Source: an uncultured Poribacteria bacterium
Lineage (GTDB): Bacteria; Poribacteria; WGA-4E; WGA-3G
DNA length: 64,000 bases
Assembly (NCBI GenBank): GCA_951828385.1
Contig: OX639973.1
Location: 5,926,845 to 5,990,844, forward strand
Direction of reading: 5' to 3'
Shown piece by piece: positions 1 through 8,972 of this stretch (position 1 is the stretch's first letter; each line of letters starts with the position of its first letter). A program made the translations under genes and the position numbers. The notes under the pieces were generated by a model. That model did not search any database, was not told the origin of the DNA, and was given only the letters and a program-made list of their open reading frames with translations.

Positions 1-1
1 A

Positions 2-1865
2 ATTACGGATGGTGCGCCCCTTCTTGATTTGATAAACAAGGGGCTAAAGGCTAAAGGCGTTCCCTATGGTGACACGATCGAGATTCCGGATTCCAACCTC
101 CGCCGCGAGATTGCGGAAGCACTCAAGAAACCTCAAAATACGCCAATCACTGAGGGGGATATGGCAGGATTAACTTCTTTGTCGGCTCAAGGGCAATCAA
201 TTACGGATCTCACAGGTCTTGAGTTTGCTACTAATTTGGAAAGGCTGTATCTTTCTTATCGCGTTATTCCAAACTCCGTGCAGTACAACGCTATTTCCGA
301 TATCTCCGTGCTGTCAAACTTGACGAACCTTGAAAGGCTGGATCTTTCTGACAACAATATTTCCGATATCTCCGTGCTGTCAAACTTGACGAATCTGGTA
401 TGGCTGGGTCTTTCTGACAACAATATTTCCGATATCTCCGTGCTGTCAAACTTGACGAATCTGGTATGGCTGGGTCTTTCTGACAACAATATTTCCGATA
501 TCTCCGTGCTATCAAACTTGACGAACCTTGAAACGTTGTATCTTGAACTCAACGCTATCTCAGATGTATCTGCGCTGTCAAACTTGACGAACCTTGAAAC
601 GCTGGATCTTCTTGGGAACCCAATTACGGATGGTGCGCCCCTTCTTGATTTGATAAACAAGGGGCTAAAGGCTAAAGGCGTTCCCTATGGTGACACGATC
701 GAGATTCCGGATCCCAACCTCCGCCGCGAGATTGCGGAAGCACTCAAGAAACCTCAAAATACGCCAATCACTGAGGGGGATATGGCAGGATTAACTTCTT
801 TGTGGGCTCAAGGGCAATCAATTACGGATCTCACAGGTCTTGAGTTTGCTACTAATTTGGAAAGGCTGTATCTTATTGGCAACACTATCTCGGATATCTC
901 CGTGCTGTCAAACTTGACGAACCTTGAAACGCTGAATCTTTCTGGCAACAACATCTCAAATGTATCCCCGCTGTCAAACTTGATGAACCTTGAATGGCTG
1001 AATCTTCTCGGTAACCCAATTACGGATGGTGCGCCCCTTCTTGATTTGATAAACAAGGGGCTAAAGGCTAAAGGCGTTCCCTATGGTGACACGATCGAGA
1101 TTCCGGATCCCAACCTCCGCCGCGAGATTGCGGAAGCACTCAAGAAACCTCAAAATACGCCAATCACTGAGGGGGATATGGCAGGATTAACTTCTTTGTC
1201 GGCTCGAGGGCAATCAATTACGGATCTCACAGGTCTTGAGTTTGCTACTAATTTGGAAACGCTGTATCTTGATGGCAACAATCTCTCGGATATCTCCGTG
1301 CTGTCAAACTTGACGAACCTTGAAAGGCTGTATCTTTCTGGCAACAACATCTCAAATGTATCCCCGCTGTCAAACTTGACGAACCTTGAAACGCTGTATC
1401 TTGATGGCAACAATCTCTCGGATATCTCCGTGCTGTCAAACTTGACGAACCTTGAAAGGCTGTATCTTGATGGCAACAACATCTCAAATGTATCCCCGCT
1501 GTCAAACTTGACGAACCTTGAAAGGCTGTATCTTTCTGGCAACAACATCTCAAATGTATCCCCGCTGTCAAACTTGACGAACCTGGCAGAGCTGGATCTT
1601 CTTGGGAACCCAATTACGGATGGTGCGCCCCTTCTTGATTTGATAAACAAGGGGCTAAAGGCTAAAGGCGTTCCCTATGGTGACACGATCGAGATTCCGG
1701 ATCCCAACCTCCGCCGCGAGATTGCGGAAGCACTCAAGAAACCTCAAAATACGCCAATCACTGAGGGGGATATGGCAGGATTAACTTCTTTGTCGGCTAA
1801 AGGGCAATCAATTACGGATCTCACAGGTCTTGAGTTTGCTACTAATTTGGAAAGGCTGTATCTTT
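2..1865 (+). repeat. Four near-identical ~253-bp coding repeats inside the LRR gene
   Basis: A ~253-bp block, from the ITDGAPLLDL codons to the FATNLE codons, occurs at about 2-254, 623-875, 1019-1271 and 1613-1865. The copies differ by only a few bases by eye (e.g. TCG/TGG at 181/802). They are separated by 66-bp LRR units that are also nearly identical to each other. All spacings (621, 396, 594 bp) are multiples of three, so recombination between copies would add or remove whole LRR segments in frame. Confidence 0.9.
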
Positions 1866-4765
1866 CTTATGGCGTTATTTCAAACTCCGTGCAGTACAAC
1901 GCTATTTCCGATATCTCCGTGCTGTCAAACTTGACGAACCTGGCAGAGCTGTATCTTTCTGGCAACAACATCTTAAATGTATCCCCGCTGTCAAACTTGA
2001 CGAACCTGGCAGAGCTGTATCTTGATGGCAACAACATCTCAGATATCTCCGTGCTGTCAAACTTGACGAACCTTGAAACGCTGTATCTTTGGGGCAACAC
2101 TATCTCGGATATCTCCGTGCTGTCAAACTTGACGAACCTGGTACGGCTGAGTCTTTCTGACAACAATATTTCCGATATCTCCGTGCTGTCAAACTTGACG
2201 AACCTTGAAACGTTGTATCTTAATAGCAGCGCTCTCTCAGATATCTCCGTGCTGTCAAACTTGACGAACCTGGCAGAGCTGTATCTTTCTGGCAACAATC
2301 TCTCAGATATCTCCGTGCTGTCAAACTTGACGAACCTTGAAACGCTGAATCTTAATAGCAACTATGGTATATGGGATATATTACCCCTCGCAAAATTGGT
2401 ACGCTTGAGAATATTGGAGATTAGGGGAACCGGCGTAATAGATATATCATCGCTGTCAAACTTGACGAAACTAAAAACGCTGCGTCTTCCTAACCACGGG
2501 GTGTTGGGGACTCACGTGCTTGACTCTCTGCCTTTACTGGGTCATATTAATATTAAAGATCATACCTCCTGTCACTCTTTGCAGCCCGCTGACCTTGAGC
2601 CACTTCAGCAGGTGCAACTCGTTCAGGAGGTACAGAAAAAGAAGATTTCGTCGGAAGGTAATATTCAAGTTGGGACCACAAAGTCTGCTATTGTGGGGGG
2701 TTCAGAGCGTAATCGAGCTTGGCTCCCCAGGGATACTGTGGCTGACGACGTAGGTGCTGTGACCCTCACAGTGGCGTATCTAAATCCTGATACAGTGGTG
2801 ATACCTCGTTCTTCTTCCAGGCCGAAACCGGAGAATTGGAAGAAAGCAGCGGTGGATGCCTCACCCTATAAAGTGGACATAGAAAGGGCCGCACATGAGT
2901 GGAGTAAGCATTCTAATATTGATTGGAAGTTTATTGAGTCAGGCAAAGACAGGGCGGATGTTCGTATCCTGTTTCTTGACCCGGAGAAGTTAGGGCACTC
3001 TAAGTGGTCTGCCCAAATTGGTGCCAAAGGCTATCAGCCCAATCATTTGATACCTACGATGTACCTTACCACAGACTTTTCTTACAGAACCCTTTTACAT
3101 GAGTTTGGCCATGTCCTTGGGCTGGCGCACGAACATAAGAGCCCCAAATTTTACGAACACCTTGATTGGGATTTCGACCATCCGCGCTGGAAAGACATCA
3201 AAGGGCCGGATAGGAAATATAAGATAATCAATTCCGCACGAAGCACGTTTGGTATTAAGCAGGGTAAGTGGGACGAAGCGTCGGAGGCAGATAAGCAGCG
3301 GGTGAGGAAGGCTATAGATCGCAGTTACTTTGGTCCCGTACCAGTAGATGAGAAGTACTCCCATTTTGATCCCTCATCAGTGATGACTTATGCGCTGCCG
3401 GCGGTATTGCTTAAAGCCAAAACGGATGACTTCAAGGAAATAGCGGATAGTAAGGGCATCGGAGTGAACTACAAGTTGTCTGACAAGGATAAGCAGTTCA
3501 TCAAGGATATATACGGTAATCCCGTGGACAAGGCCAGGGTATACGGGATAGTTAGTCTTATAGGCGAGGAGGATGAAGGAATCACGTGGGACTGGTGCTG
3601 GAAGAAGGTCTTGGGTATTTGCGTGCCAGCGTTGGTGCAGGCACAGGATGACTACGAGTCAACATTCACAAAGATCGATCAGATTTACGCTAGCTCCACC
3701 GGTTATGTAACGCATCGAGCTGCAACCTTCAAATGGGGCGGTGCAATTCGGGTTGAGGTCTATCTGAGCAATGGCTTGATCCGAGATGGACATGTTGAGA
3801 TGGCAATAACCGTACTATTCTACGAGGGCAACTCTGAAAACACAGACGATCTTGAAGATATAGCGTGTAAAAAGTTCAAGATTCCATTGGATGGAGAGGA
3901 AATAAAGAAGGTATCTGTTACTGTGGAGAACAAGTTCGCTTGGTGGAAAACAGGAAGAGGACGTGAGTGCTCGGATGTTATTTTGAACATTGATGAGGAG
4001 GGGCTTCGCGGAGATATTGGGTTTTTTCCTGACGATTGGGCTACGGTTACGCTTTATCTTTACGCCCAATCTGTGTCAGCGGGAACACCTGTATCCACCG
4101 CACCCGCTGCGCCGTCTTTAACTCGGAATATCAACGCTGTGAATCCAAGAAACGATGTGAATGGAGACGGGCAGATAAACGCAGCAGATCTCATGCTGGT
4201 GTCACAATATCTTGGACAACCCGCACCGATAACGCCCCCCGTGGATGTCAACAAGGACCAAGTTGTCACGATCACAGACCTGGTTCAAGTCGCACAACAT
4301 CTCAACCTCTCGGTAAGTCAATCGGCACCGGCAGCGGTGGCCGTACCGTCAGCACTCAGATACGAAACCGTGCAAGACTGGATTGACAGGGCAAGGCTGG
4401 AAAACGACGGATCGCGTATGTTCGAGCAAGGGATCGTGAACCTTGTGTTGCTACTACAGCTGATGGTGCCTGAAGAAACGGCCTTGCTCCATAACTACCC
4501 AAATCCGTTCAACCCGGAGACGTGGATCCCGTATCATCTCGCGAAGCCATCTCAGGTAGCACTGACCATCTATACCGTTGATGGCAAAGTCGTGCGGCAT
4601 TTAGACTTAGGGCATCAGGCGGCGGGCTTCTACCAGAGCAAGGCGCGTGCCGCGCATTGGGATGGCAGGAACGCTGTCGGCGAGCGCGTCGCCAGCGGCA
4701 TCTATTTCTACACACTTATGACTGATGAGTTCGCCGCCACCCGGAAGATGCTGATACGCAAATAG
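2..4765 (+). CDS. Giant secreted leucine-rich-repeat metalloprotease with dockerin and FlgD-like C-terminus (5' partial)
   Basis: The frame is open from base 2, so the gene begins upstream; the TTG at 29 is an internal Leu codon, not a start. From 2 to about 2480 it encodes internalin-type leucine-rich repeats of 22 residues (LxxLxLxxNxIxDIS), broken by four copies of a conserved cap module. Next comes a zinc metalloprotease domain: HEFGHVLGLAH, matching HExxHxxGxxH, with the first His at 3098-3100, and a Met-turn SVMTY at about 3377-3391. This metzincin pattern resembles astacin-like enzymes. A type I dockerin follows, with Asp-rich calcium loops at about 4154 and 4244. The last ~90 residues are a FlgD-like Ig domain starting YPNPFNPETW at about 4496, probably a cell-surface sorting or anchoring module. 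Likely role: surface or secreted protease with LRR-mediated binding. The substrate is unknown. Confidence 0.9.
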   Translation: MTDGAPLLDLINKGLKAKGVPYGDTIEIPDSNLRREIAEALKKPQNTPITEGDMAGLTSLSAQGQSITDLTGLEFATNLERLYLSYRVIPNSVQYNAISDISVLSNLTNLERLDLSDNNISDISVLSNLTNLVWLGLSDNNISDISVLSNLTNLVWLGLSDNNISDISVLSNLTNLETLYLELNAISDVSALSNLTNLETLDLLGNPITDGAPLLDLINKGLKAKGVPYGDTIEIPDPNLRREIAEALKKPQNTPITEGDMAGLTSLWAQGQSITDLTGLEFATNLERLYLIGNTISDISVLSNLTNLETLNLSGNNISNVSPLSNLMNLEWLNLLGNPITDGAPLLDLINKGLKAKGVPYGDTIEIPDPNLRREIAEALKKPQNTPITEGDMAGLTSLSARGQSITDLTGLEFATNLETLYLDGNNLSDISVLSNLTNLERLYLSGNNISNVSPLSNLTNLETLYLDGNNLSDISVLSNLTNLERLYLDGNNISNVSPLSNLTNLERLYLSGNNISNVSPLSNLTNLAELDLLGNPITDGAPLLDLINKGLKAKGVPYGDTIEIPDPNLRREIAEALKKPQNTPITEGDMAGLTSLSAKGQSITDLTGLEFATNLERLYLSYGVISNSVQYNAISDISVLSNLTNLAELYLSGNNILNVSPLSNLTNLAELYLDGNNISDISVLSNLTNLETLYLWGNTISDISVLSNLTNLVRLSLSDNNISDISVLSNLTNLETLYLNSSALSDISVLSNLTNLAELYLSGNNLSDISVLSNLTNLETLNLNSNYGIWDILPLAKLVRLRILEIRGTGVIDISSLSNLTKLKTLRLPNHGVLGTHVLDSLPLLGHINIKDHTSCHSLQPADLEPLQQVQLVQEVQKKKISSEGNIQVGTTKSAIVGGSERNRAWLPRDTVADDVGAVTLTVAYLNPDTVVIPRSSSRPKPENWKKAAVDASPYKVDIERAAHEWSKHSNIDWKFIESGKDRADVRILFLDPEKLGHSKWSAQIGAKGYQPNHLIPTMYLTTDFSYRTLLHEFGHVLGLAHEHKSPKFYEHLDWDFDHPRWKDIKGPDRKYKIINSARSTFGIKQGKWDEASEADKQRVRKAIDRSYFGPVPVDEKYSHFDPSSVMTYALPAVLLKAKTDDFKEIADSKGIGVNYKLSDKDKQFIKDIYGNPVDKARVYGIVSLIGEEDEGITWDWCWKKVLGICVPALVQAQDDYESTFTKIDQIYASSTGYVTHRAATFKWGGAIRVEVYLSNGLIRDGHVEMAITVLFYEGNSENTDDLEDIACKKFKIPLDGEEIKKVSVTVENKFAWWKTGRGRECSDVILNIDEEGLRGDIGFFPDDWATVTLYLYAQSVSAGTPVSTAPAAPSLTRNINAVNPRNDVNGDGQINAADLMLVSQYLGQPAPITPPVDVNKDQVVTITDLVQVAQHLNLSVSQSAPAAVAVPSALRYETVQDWIDRARLENDGSRMFEQGIVNLVLLLQLMVPEETALLHNYPNPFNPETWIPYHLAKPSQVALTIYTVDGKVVRHLDLGHQAAGFYQSKARAAHWDGRNAVGERVASGIYFYTLMTDEFAATRKMLIRK

Positions 4766-5338
4766 TATCAAATGACCTTATGATGGCTGGGATGCTGATG
4801 TTTATTAACTTTCCAGCCATTCCTCATGAGCGGCTGTCGTCTATTTCACCTCAGCTGGGATGATGATCATCTTGGTGAGCACATCATCACGCGTGCAGAT
4901 ATCAACGAAGATGAAAAGGAATTATCGTTCCGTGAGGATGACGCGAATTATTCAACCTGAATATTGGTGAGTTCCTAAGGAAGTTGAAATATCTAATCCC
5001 GTCTGCAATTGACTGTAGACAAAATGGATTTTGAAATGTTTAAGGTTTGCGGTAGGGGTGCTGGGCAGTTCAGAAAACTTCACCTCTGCCGCAAATACAT
5101 ACATTGCTCGGTGAAGTAATTCCTAATCTAAATGCAGAACGATGTTGGTAAAGTGGAAAAGGGGTAAGTGTGCCAAACTGTACTCTTAATCCGTTAAATA
5201 TACTCCCGCAAATGCACTAAAGTCCGATCCATCGCACCCAGATTTTCTTCAATGTGCAAGTAACACTCTCGGAGAAATTATACAGAAAATTTCAACTGGC
5301 TAATAATGAATTTTACCCAAATCTCTAAAGGAGACAAT
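4766..5338. other. Intergenic region with hairpin and relic sequences
   Basis: No intact gene is seen here. A short ORF at 4826-4960 is listed separately. A long imperfect hairpin has arms at 5046-5060 and 5081-5095 (15 positions; the two non-Watson-Crick positions become wobbles in RNA). Bases 5202-5252 resemble the 3' end of waaA at 5980-6031 and look like a decayed duplicate. The Shine-Dalgarno sequence AAAGGAG at about 5327-5333 belongs to the following cupin gene. Confidence 0.6.
4826..4960 (+). pseudogene. Short ORF, possible remnant of a BrnT-like toxin gene
   Basis: ATG at 4826 opens a 44-codon frame ending at TGA 4958-4960. The product contains LSWDDDHLGEHIITRADI followed by an acidic stretch. 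This is loosely reminiscent of the start of BrnT-type ribonuclease toxins (a WDxxxxxEH-like pattern followed by an acidic helix), but it is half the usual length and no partner antitoxin is visible. There is no clear ribosome-binding site. It may be a fragment or chance; treat as a weak call. Confidence 0.2.
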
Positions 5339-5782
5339 ATGAGAGAAATTGACGAGACCTTATCGACCTACATTGATCGCATAGAACGGTTTGAGGATCA
5401 ATTCTTGGAGAGAGACATAATAGTCTCGACGGATTTGCCAAATGAGCTGCTAATTGATGGAGATGATGAGGATATAGTAAAGGAGCCAATACTCTGGCGC
5501 CTGTTCACACATAACATGTTTTATGTAGTTACTGTGCCCGCTGACAAATCCATACCAACACATTGCCATGAGGAAGATATATTTAGATTTATAGCACAGG
5601 GGAGTCTGGTTTTAAACGACGAGTATAACCTTAAAGCTGGGACATGGTTTGTTGTAAAGGCAAATACTCCGTACCAAATTAAAACAGAGGAGGGATATAT
5701 CTCTGTAGCGGGGTATGTCAGCCGTTGTAAGACGCGTAGACCGCAAGCAGAAAATAAACATAAGATCAAGAATAAAAAGTAG
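5339..5782 (+). CDS. Cupin-domain protein
   Basis: A 147-residue protein. The start at 5339 is chosen over the ATG at 5306 because GGAG lies five bases upstream of it. The second half carries a cupin pattern: IPTHCHEEDIFRFIAQG gives an HxH-type metal motif, followed by a second strand motif around LKAGTWFVVKANTPYQI. This is a small single-domain cupin, which usually binds a metal or small ligand; the function here cannot be assigned. The N-terminal ~65 residues are acidic and not recognised, and the C-terminus is very basic (KHKIKNKK). The gene stands alone, convergent with waaA, between two stretches that both resemble the waaA 3' end. Confidence 0.75.
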   Translation: MREIDETLSTYIDRIERFEDQFLERDIIVSTDLPNELLIDGDDEDIVKEPILWRLFTHNMFYVVTVPADKSIPTHCHEEDIFRFIAQGSLVLNDEYNLKAGTWFVVKANTPYQIKTEEGYISVAGYVSRCKTRRPQAENKHKIKNKK

Positions 5783-5973
5783 TGCTTGATAGATGAGTCG
5801 CCTAACCTTCGTGCTAAATTAACAGTGCCACCAGGGCTTAGGAACATTCTACGTTTGCGGTGAGTGGGCAGGTTGATTCTGCATACACACCGCAAGTCAC
5901 ATCCGAACCGATATACCCGTACGTTTTGTAAGCACTTCTATTGTTTGTAGCGTTAATTTATACTCGCAGCACT

Positions 5974-7308
5974 TCACACAAACTCCCGCAAATGCACCAA
6001 AGTCCGCGCCACCGCGCCCAGGTTCTCCTCAATCAACTGCTTCCCGATGTTGCCTGCTACTTTCCGCGTATCCGCATCTTCCAACCACACTATGATAGCG
6101 TCTGCCAATGCTTGCGCAGTCCGAACCAATTTCGCACCACCCCGATCCACGAGTAAAGATGCTTCGTGTGCGTTCTGGATTGTCGGACCGAAAATAACAG
6201 GTTTCGCCATCGCAGCCGGTTCCATCACATTGTGAACACTCCCACGAAAACTCCCGCCAACAAACGCTATATCCGCCAACGCATACAACTTCGCAAGAAG
6301 TCCCACGCTATCAACAATGAGCACATCTACTGCCGACAAATCCACCTCAGGCGTGAGTTCAGAAAAACAGAGATGCGCCAATCGTTCGCGCATCAGATGC
6401 CCACGAATCTCCTTTATCCGTTCAGGTGTCGGTTCGTGCGGAACCAGAATCAGATGCGGATAGTTTTCTTGAGCGTTTGCCCGCAGCAACTCATACGCCG
6501 GCAATAACACCCGCTCGTCCTCTGTGTAGGTGCTACCAGCGATAAGAATCGGGCGTTTTAGGTTTCCCTGTCCCGAAAAAAATTCGGCATCAGATGCAAC
6601 AGAAACCGCCCGCCGGTAGACTTGTTCATAACGGGTGTCTCCGGTAACAACAATCTCGTGTTCCGGTGAGCAGAGTTCTTGAAACCGCGCCGCATCCGCT
6701 TCCGAAATCGCACAATGCACACGGATATGTCGGTGTACACTCCGAAAAAACGGCTTCGCAAAACCGGATAACCGTTTCGATTCGGCATGCAACGTACCAG
6801 CGACCACGATAATCGGAATACCGTGTTTCGAGGCTTTCCAAATGAGATTCGGCCAAATGTCGAATTTGGAGAAAACTATTAACGAGGGGTCAATCAGTCG
6901 TATCAAGCGTTCCGCGTTCCGCGGTGTGTCTAAAGGGAGATAGACAGCGGCATCAGCGTAAGGGTAAGATTGTGCATTCGGGGCAACGGAGGGCGAGAAG
7001 AAAGTTAAGACAATTCGGGTCTCAGCATAAATCGCTTCGATGAGCGGTTTCGCCTGCTCAAATTCGCCGACAGAGGTAAAGTGAAACCATGCCGTTTTTT
7101 CTAAAGGTCGGGCGGTCTGGAGTCGGTTTGTCAGTTCTGCAAATACCCGCTTCCGTCCCTTGATACCTTCTCGGATTTTGGCGTTACAGCACCGCGCGCA
7201 ATGAAAGCCTACAAACATCGCTGGCACTGCGAAGGTGTTGTAGGCAAATTTCCAAAACATAGCCGACCACAGGATAAGCACAAAAAATGGAAGGGCAGAA
7301 AGGAACAT
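5974..7308 (-). CDS. waaA: 3-deoxy-D-manno-octulosonic acid transferase
   Basis: Kdo transferase adds Kdo to lipid A precursors at the inner membrane during lipopolysaccharide synthesis. An N-terminal hydrophobic segment (LSALPFFVLILWSAMFW) anchors the enzyme. The GT30 hallmarks follow: WFHFTSVGEFEQAKPLIEAI near residue 75, FSKFDIWPNLIWK near residue 155, and GGSFRGSVHNVMEPAAMAKP in the C-terminal GT-B domain. Total length of about 445 residues fits the family. I prefer the ATG at 7308 over the TTG at 7326; both are in frame and the ribosome-binding sites are weak. It reads out of trxA with only a short gap, so the two are probably co-transcribed. It implies a Gram-negative envelope with LPS. 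Confidence 0.9.
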   Translation of the reverse strand: MFLSALPFFVLILWSAMFWKFAYNTFAVPAMFVGFHCARCCNAKIREGIKGRKRVFAELTNRLQTARPLEKTAWFHFTSVGEFEQAKPLIEAIYAETRIVLTFFSPSVAPNAQSYPYADAAVYLPLDTPRNAERLIRLIDPSLIVFSKFDIWPNLIWKASKHGIPIIVVAGTLHAESKRLSGFAKPFFRSVHRHIRVHCAISEADAARFQELCSPEHEIVVTGDTRYEQVYRRAVSVASDAEFFSGQGNLKRPILIAGSTYTEDERVLLPAYELLRANAQENYPHLILVPHEPTPERIKEIRGHLMRERLAHLCFSELTPEVDLSAVDVLIVDSVGLLAKLYALADIAFVGGSFRGSVHNVMEPAAMAKPVIFGPTIQNAHEASLLVDRGGAKLVRTAQALADAIIVWLEDADTRKVAGNIGKQLIEENLGAVARTLVHLREFV

Positions 7309-7349
7309 TAATTCCAAATCTTCCAACCTTCCATTTCAAGAGCAAGGAT

Positions 7350-7676
7350 TTACAGAACGTCTAAGATTTTCTTTTTGAGTGCATCTTTAGGCATCGCACC
7401 AACAATCTGTCCCGCAACTTTACCATCTTTAAACACAAGCAGCGTAGGGATGCTCCGAACATTATACTGCATCGCAGTTTGTCGATTGTCATCAACATTA
7501 ACTTTTCCAACTTTGAAAGTTTCCGAATTTTCTTCAGCGAGTTCTTCCAAGATCGGGGCAATCATTTTGCACGGACCGCACCACTCCGCCCAAAAGTCAA
7601 CAACAATGGGGGTATCCGATGTAAGCACCATTCCTTCAAACGTATCGTCACTAATTTCAAACGTATTCGCAGCCAT
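7350..7676 (-). CDS. trxA: Thioredoxin
   Basis: A 108-residue cytoplasmic thioredoxin that reduces protein disulfides using electrons from thioredoxin reductase. The active site WCGPC is at residues 32-36 and the cis-proline motif SIPTLLVF follows about 40 residues later, as in canonical TrxA. No signal peptide. The leader contains a 12-bp perfect inverted repeat (7688-7699 with 7727-7738) that ends 11 bases before the start codon and could hide the weak AGGA ribosome-binding site. waaA follows 41 bases downstream on the same strand. Confidence 0.95.
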   Translation of the reverse strand: MAANTFEISDDTFEGMVLTSDTPIVVDFWAEWCGPCKMIAPILEELAEENSETFKVGKVNVDDNRQTAMQYNVRSIPTLLVFKDGKVAGQIVGAMPKDALKKKILDVL

Positions 7677-7687
7677 GATAGCTGTTC

Positions 7688-7738
7688 CTAAAAACCTATG
7701 CTTTTCCGTGTGTATGTATGAAAATAATAGGTTTTTAG
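7688..7738 (-). promoter_or_regulatory. Hairpin in trxA leader
   Basis: A perfect 12-bp inverted repeat, CTAAAAACCTAT at 7688-7699 and its complement at 7727-7738, has a 27-base loop and sits directly upstream of the trxA start. Because it abuts the only plausible ribosome-binding site it could modulate trxA translation. This is inference from position alone. Confidence 0.4.
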
Positions 7739-7739
7739 A

Positions 7740-8045
7740 GGGATCCTACCCCTTGTTACGGACACCGTCGTGTCCTAAGCCTGCCCCTAACCCATGGAGA
7801 ACGCTGCGACGTAGCAGGAGTTAGAGACGGTATGCATGCCACAAAGGAACGCGTGACATGGTGGAACCCACAAAGTTAGCACCAAGATGCTAACGCTTTT
7901 TTTCTTACGAGTGTCCTCACAATGTCAGGGTTCGTCTCACTCGTCCGTGAACCCTTTGAGTAGCCCCGACTTGGTTTTTGTCGGATGTGCTTGGTTTTTG
8001 CACAACGCTACTCTATGCGGTAAAAGGGAATTGAACCCTTATGAG
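7740..8045. ncRNA. Candidate structured RNA region, identity and strand unknown
   Basis: This gene-free stretch is packed with helices: GGACAC/GTGTCC at 7760-7775; AGGGTTC/GAACCCT at 7927-7955; and a 7-bp stem GAGTAGC/GCTACTC (7958-7964, 8007-8013) enclosing two hairpins at 7966-7984 and 7986-8004. Those two hairpins have different 5-bp stems but the same nonamer loop, TTGGTTTTT. A last hairpin at 8024-8040 (AAGGG, 7-base loop, CCCTT) read on the minus strand has a loop TTCAATT that fits the tRNA T-loop consensus. I could not match the whole to tmRNA, RNase P, SRP or 6S RNA. Confidence 0.35.
7875..7903 (+). terminator. Intrinsic terminator-like hairpin
   Basis: Stem GTTAGCA (7875-7881) and TGCTAAC (7888-7894) with a six-base loop, followed by GC and a run of seven T. 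There is no plus-strand gene upstream, so it may end a non-coding transcript covering about 7740-7900. Confidence 0.5.
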
Positions 8046-8139
8046 TGCATCAAGACATTAATATGATACCCTATTTTAAGAAAAATTGCCAATCAATTTT
8101 TTTACTTCACCGAGACAATATTTTCTGAAGTTTTTTCTC

Positions 8140-8168
8140 TTGATAAAAAATGTGAAATATGATATATT
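8140..8168 (+). promoter_or_regulatory. Sigma-70-type promoter for the molybdenum hydroxylase operon
   Basis: TTGATA at 8140-8145, a 17-base spacer, and TATATT at 8163-8168. Each hexamer matches consensus at five of six positions. It lies about 80 bases upstream of the first gene of the operon. Confidence 0.6.
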
Positions 8169-8246
8169 GACGGAAATTGAGAAATAACTAATTCGTCAAC
8201 CAACGCGATAACCTTAATCTGAACTTACAATTGAAGGAGGCACCGC

Positions 8247-8882
8247 ATGCCTGATAAAGAAAAAAAGCAGGGCACGAGCATCTCGCGCCGGAGCTTCTTA
8301 AAGGGGGTCGGCACCGGCACTGTTGCTGCAACCGTCGCCCCGAGCGTCTTAATCGGTGGTGAAAAAGCCGCTGATGCCCAAGAGGGAGACGCTGTTGCCA
8401 GTGCAACAATTCAACTCAATATCAACGGAAAGCCATATCAAGTTGAAGTTGAGGCACGCACAACTCTCTTGACCGTTTTACGCGACGGGATTGATACGAG
8501 CGGGAACAATGTTGATTTGACCGGTGCCAAACTAATATGTGACCGGGGTGAATGTGGCGGTTGTACCGTCATGGTAGATGGAAAGCCTGTCTACGCTTGC
8601 ATGATGCTCGCAATGGATGCACAGGACACGCAGATAACAACTGTTGAGGGCTTAGCAGACGGGGACGATCTGCATCCTGTCCAAGAAGCGTTCATCCAGC
8701 ACGACGCGCTGATGTGCGGATTCTGCACGCCTGGTTTCGTCGTCTCATCCGCAGCACTGTTGAGTGAAAACACAAAACCGACGCTTGAAGAAATTAAAGT
8801 CGGTTTGTCCGGCAACACGTGTCGCTGTGGCACCTATCCGTTCATCTTTGATGCTGTCAAGACTGCATCCAAGAAGATGTAA
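8247..8882 (+). CDS. Tat-exported [2Fe-2S] subunit of a molybdenum hydroxylase (PaoA/YagT-like)
   Basis: Small iron-sulfur subunit of the xanthine dehydrogenase/aldehyde oxidoreductase family. It passes electrons from the molybdenum site to FAD. Residues 1-45 form a twin-arginine signal (SRRSFLKG, Arg14-Arg15). The plant-type ferredoxin cluster ligands are Cys98, Cys103, Cys106 and Cys118; the second, helical-domain cluster ligands are Cys157, Cys160, Cys192 and Cys194 (CGFC and CRC motifs). AAGGAGG precedes the ATG. It is first in an operon with the molybdopterin and FAD subunits. The Tat signal on this subunit alone suggests the assembled complex is carried to the periplasm, as described for E. 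coli PaoABC. The substrate is probably an aldehyde or N-heterocycle and is not determinable from sequence. Confidence 0.9.
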   Translation: MPDKEKKQGTSISRRSFLKGVGTGTVAATVAPSVLIGGEKAADAQEGDAVASATIQLNINGKPYQVEVEARTTLLTVLRDGIDTSGNNVDLTGAKLICDRGECGGCTVMVDGKPVYACMMLAMDAQDTQITTVEGLADGDDLHPVQEAFIQHDALMCGFCTPGFVVSSAALLSENTKPTLEEIKVGLSGNTCRCGTYPFIFDAVKTASKKM

Positions 8883-8972
8883 TTCTATTGCATGACTTGA
8901 GAGCAAGTCTCGGCTTGCGAGACGCAAAAGTCTACCGTTCTATTCGAGCGGTCGTCTATAGGAGGAAAACGC

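Noticed and set aside
256..2361. Several long minus-strand frames (256-660, 1150-1650, 1867-2361) across the LRR region
   Set aside because: They arise because the LRR repeats have a 66-bp period, so a frame open in one unit stays open in all. Their products are simple echoes of the repeat and lack start signals.
7740..8045. Possible split (permuted) tmRNA or tRNA on the minus strand, from the T-loop-like hairpin and GGGGCAGGCTTAGGA near 7772-7786
   Set aside because: No 7-bp acceptor partner for TTACCGC was found, the G3-U70 pair is absent, and no Ala-initiated tag frame ending in LAA is visible. It is kept only as an unassigned structured RNA.
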